From the NCBI GenBank assembly GCA_017937735.1, contig JAGBCZ010000031.1, positions 1-7,074 on the forward strand: a stretch of 7,074 nucleotides of DNA, read 5' to 3'. The position numbers were made by a program, and so were the translations under genes. A model generated the notes under the pieces. The model saw only the letters and a list, made by a program, of their open reading frames with translations. It did no database searches and was not told the DNA's origin. Below are positions 6,128 to 7,074 of this stretch, piece by piece (position 1 is the stretch's first letter; the number at the start of each line of letters is the position of its first letter). Source of the stretch: Alphaproteobacteria bacterium. Its GTDB lineage: Bacteria; Pseudomonadota; Alphaproteobacteria; Rs-D84.

Positions 6128-7074
6128 ATGGTAAAAAAACTGGACGAAGCAACAAAACTCTTGATAGAGTCTTTGCCAGAAAACTTGCAAAACTTGGCAA
6201 CCAATGCGATGGACGTTGGTTATATGTCTCGGATGGATTTTACGGCCGCAACCGAAGCGGACGAAGTTCCCGCCGAAGAACATGACGAAGTTCTGGACTT
6301 TTTTCAACAAGATTTGGGTATTGAAATCTTGGAAATGGATAATTATCCCCAAGATATGGGTCGTTATTATGAAATGGATGACGAAGAACCCCGCGATAAA
6401 ACACGCAATTTGTTAAATGCGGATGCGGAACAGGTTGACGTTAATGATGACGACTATGAACATTATGCAAAACAGTTGGAACGCAGTCAGACTGGCTCTT
6501 TGGTCTTGGGCGTTCAAGATTCTGTTCAATCTTATTTAAAGCAAATTGGTACAGTGCAATTATTGACCGCTGCTGGCGAGGTTGCAATCGCCCAACGTAT
6601 TGAGGCTGCATCCCGTCTGATGGTTTACGGACTATGCGAAAGTCCAATGACAATTCAAGCGATGCTGGATTGGTATCAGCAGTTGTTAAACGAAGATATT
6701 CGCCTGCGTTATATCGTAAATTTGGAAGTTATGTATTCCAGTGAATCTGAACAAAAATCATTGGCTGCTTTGTCTGAAACGTTAAAGTCCAAGGGCGTTG
6801 AACACGTTGATGAATTGGATGATGACGATTTAGATGATTTAGAAATCAGTACCGATGACGAAGATGAAGAAGAATCTGACGAAGACGAAGATGGTATCAA
6901 AAAAGAAGATACACCACGTGGAACATCTGGTGTGCCAATTCCTGTTATGGAAGAATCTTTGATGCCGATGGTTATGGATTTGTTTGCCAAGATAAAGCGT
7001 ATATTTAACAGTATGCAGAAATTGCAAACAAAGCGTCTGGAAAATCTGTTCACATCTGATACGCCTGATGAAGC
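6128..7074 (+). CDS. rpoD: Primary sigma factor RpoD (sigma-70), N-terminal part; 3' end beyond the window
   Basis: The frame is open from ATG 6128 to the right edge (315 full codons). The product directs RNA polymerase to housekeeping promoters. Residues 1-85 correspond to region 1.1, the acidic DNA-mimic domain (DFFQQDLGIEILEMDN at 57-72). Region 1.2 is clear at about 129-160, DSVQSYLKQIGTVQLLTAAG then EVAIAQRIE. GLCESPMTIQAMLDWY and later sequence enter the non-conserved region found in proteobacterial primary sigmas. The window stops before regions 2-4, which contact the -10 and -35. Residues 228-255 are 21 of 28 Asp/Glu. AAAAGG (6116-6121), six bases upstream, fixes the start. The usual partner dnaG is not immediately upstream; trcR is. 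Confidence 0.94.
   Translation, partial: MVKKLDEATKLLIESLPENLQNLATNAMDVGYMSRMDFTAATEADEVPAEEHDEVLDFFQQDLGIEILEMDNYPQDMGRYYEMDDEEPRDKTRNLLNADAEQVDVNDDDYEHYAKQLERSQTGSLVLGVQDSVQSYLKQIGTVQLLTAAGEVAIAQRIEAASRLMVYGLCESPMTIQAMLDWYQQLLNEDIRLRYIVNLEVMYSSESEQKSLAALSETLKSKGVEHVDELDDDDLDDLEISTDDEDEEESDEDEDGIKKEDTPRGTSGVPIPVMEESLMPMVMDLFAKIKRIFNSMQKLQTKRLENLFTSDTPDE

Noticed and set aside
5984..6352. Minus-strand frame of 122 residues across the trcR-rpoD junction
   Set aside because: It overlaps two well-supported genes on the other strand and has odd aromatic-rich composition with no recognisable motif.
6709..7053. Minus-strand frame of 114 residues with a serine-rich stretch
   Set aside because: It is the antisense of rpoD; the serine run is just the complement of the Asp/Glu-coding tract.
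1..7074. CRISPR array, transposase, toxin-antitoxin pair or phage genes
   Set aside because: I found no spaced direct repeats, transposase or integrase motifs, or paired small genes of toxin-antitoxin type on either strand.

Overview
The window looks like AT-rich chromosomal DNA from an alphaproteobacterium, probably an uncultured, host-associated, Rhodospirillales-like lineage. The best evidence is a TrcR/DUF1013 protein, a family I know only from Alphaproteobacteria. It sits beside a primary sigma factor (rpoD) whose region 1.2 is well conserved. Tryptophan is read from TGG in the recognised genes, so the code appears standard. The lineage is inferred from protein resemblance, not from a search.

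Layout. Bases 1-2626 (minus strand) carry two consecutive family-2 glycosyltransferase genes, presumably for surface polysaccharide. The downstream one runs off the left edge and has a second catalytic-looking module. Bases 2651-2907 (minus strand) hold a complete small transcription unit: a sigma-70-type promoter, about 220 nt of highly foldable RNA, and an intrinsic terminator that ends 24 bases before the first glycosyltransferase start codon. It is either a free small RNA or a transcription-attenuating leader of the glycosyltransferase operon. I could not match it to a known RNA family, and it is the most interesting item here. Bases 2971-3131 (minus strand) hold tRNA-Ser(GCU) with its own promoter and terminator.

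Bases 3160-7074 (plus strand) are a run of housekeeping and regulatory genes: cysS (cysteinyl-tRNA synthetase), an unrecognised 221-residue protein, trcR, and the 5' part of rpoD, cut by the right edge. Promoter-like elements precede cysS, the 221-residue gene and trcR. No terminator is visible between trcR and rpoD, so these two are probably cotranscribed.

How it fits together. The right half is core information processing: tRNA charging, cell-cycle transcription control and the main sigma factor. The left half is accessory surface-glycan synthesis, visibly poorer in G+C, starting on the 3' side of a tRNA gene, with an RNA element at its entrance that could control expression.
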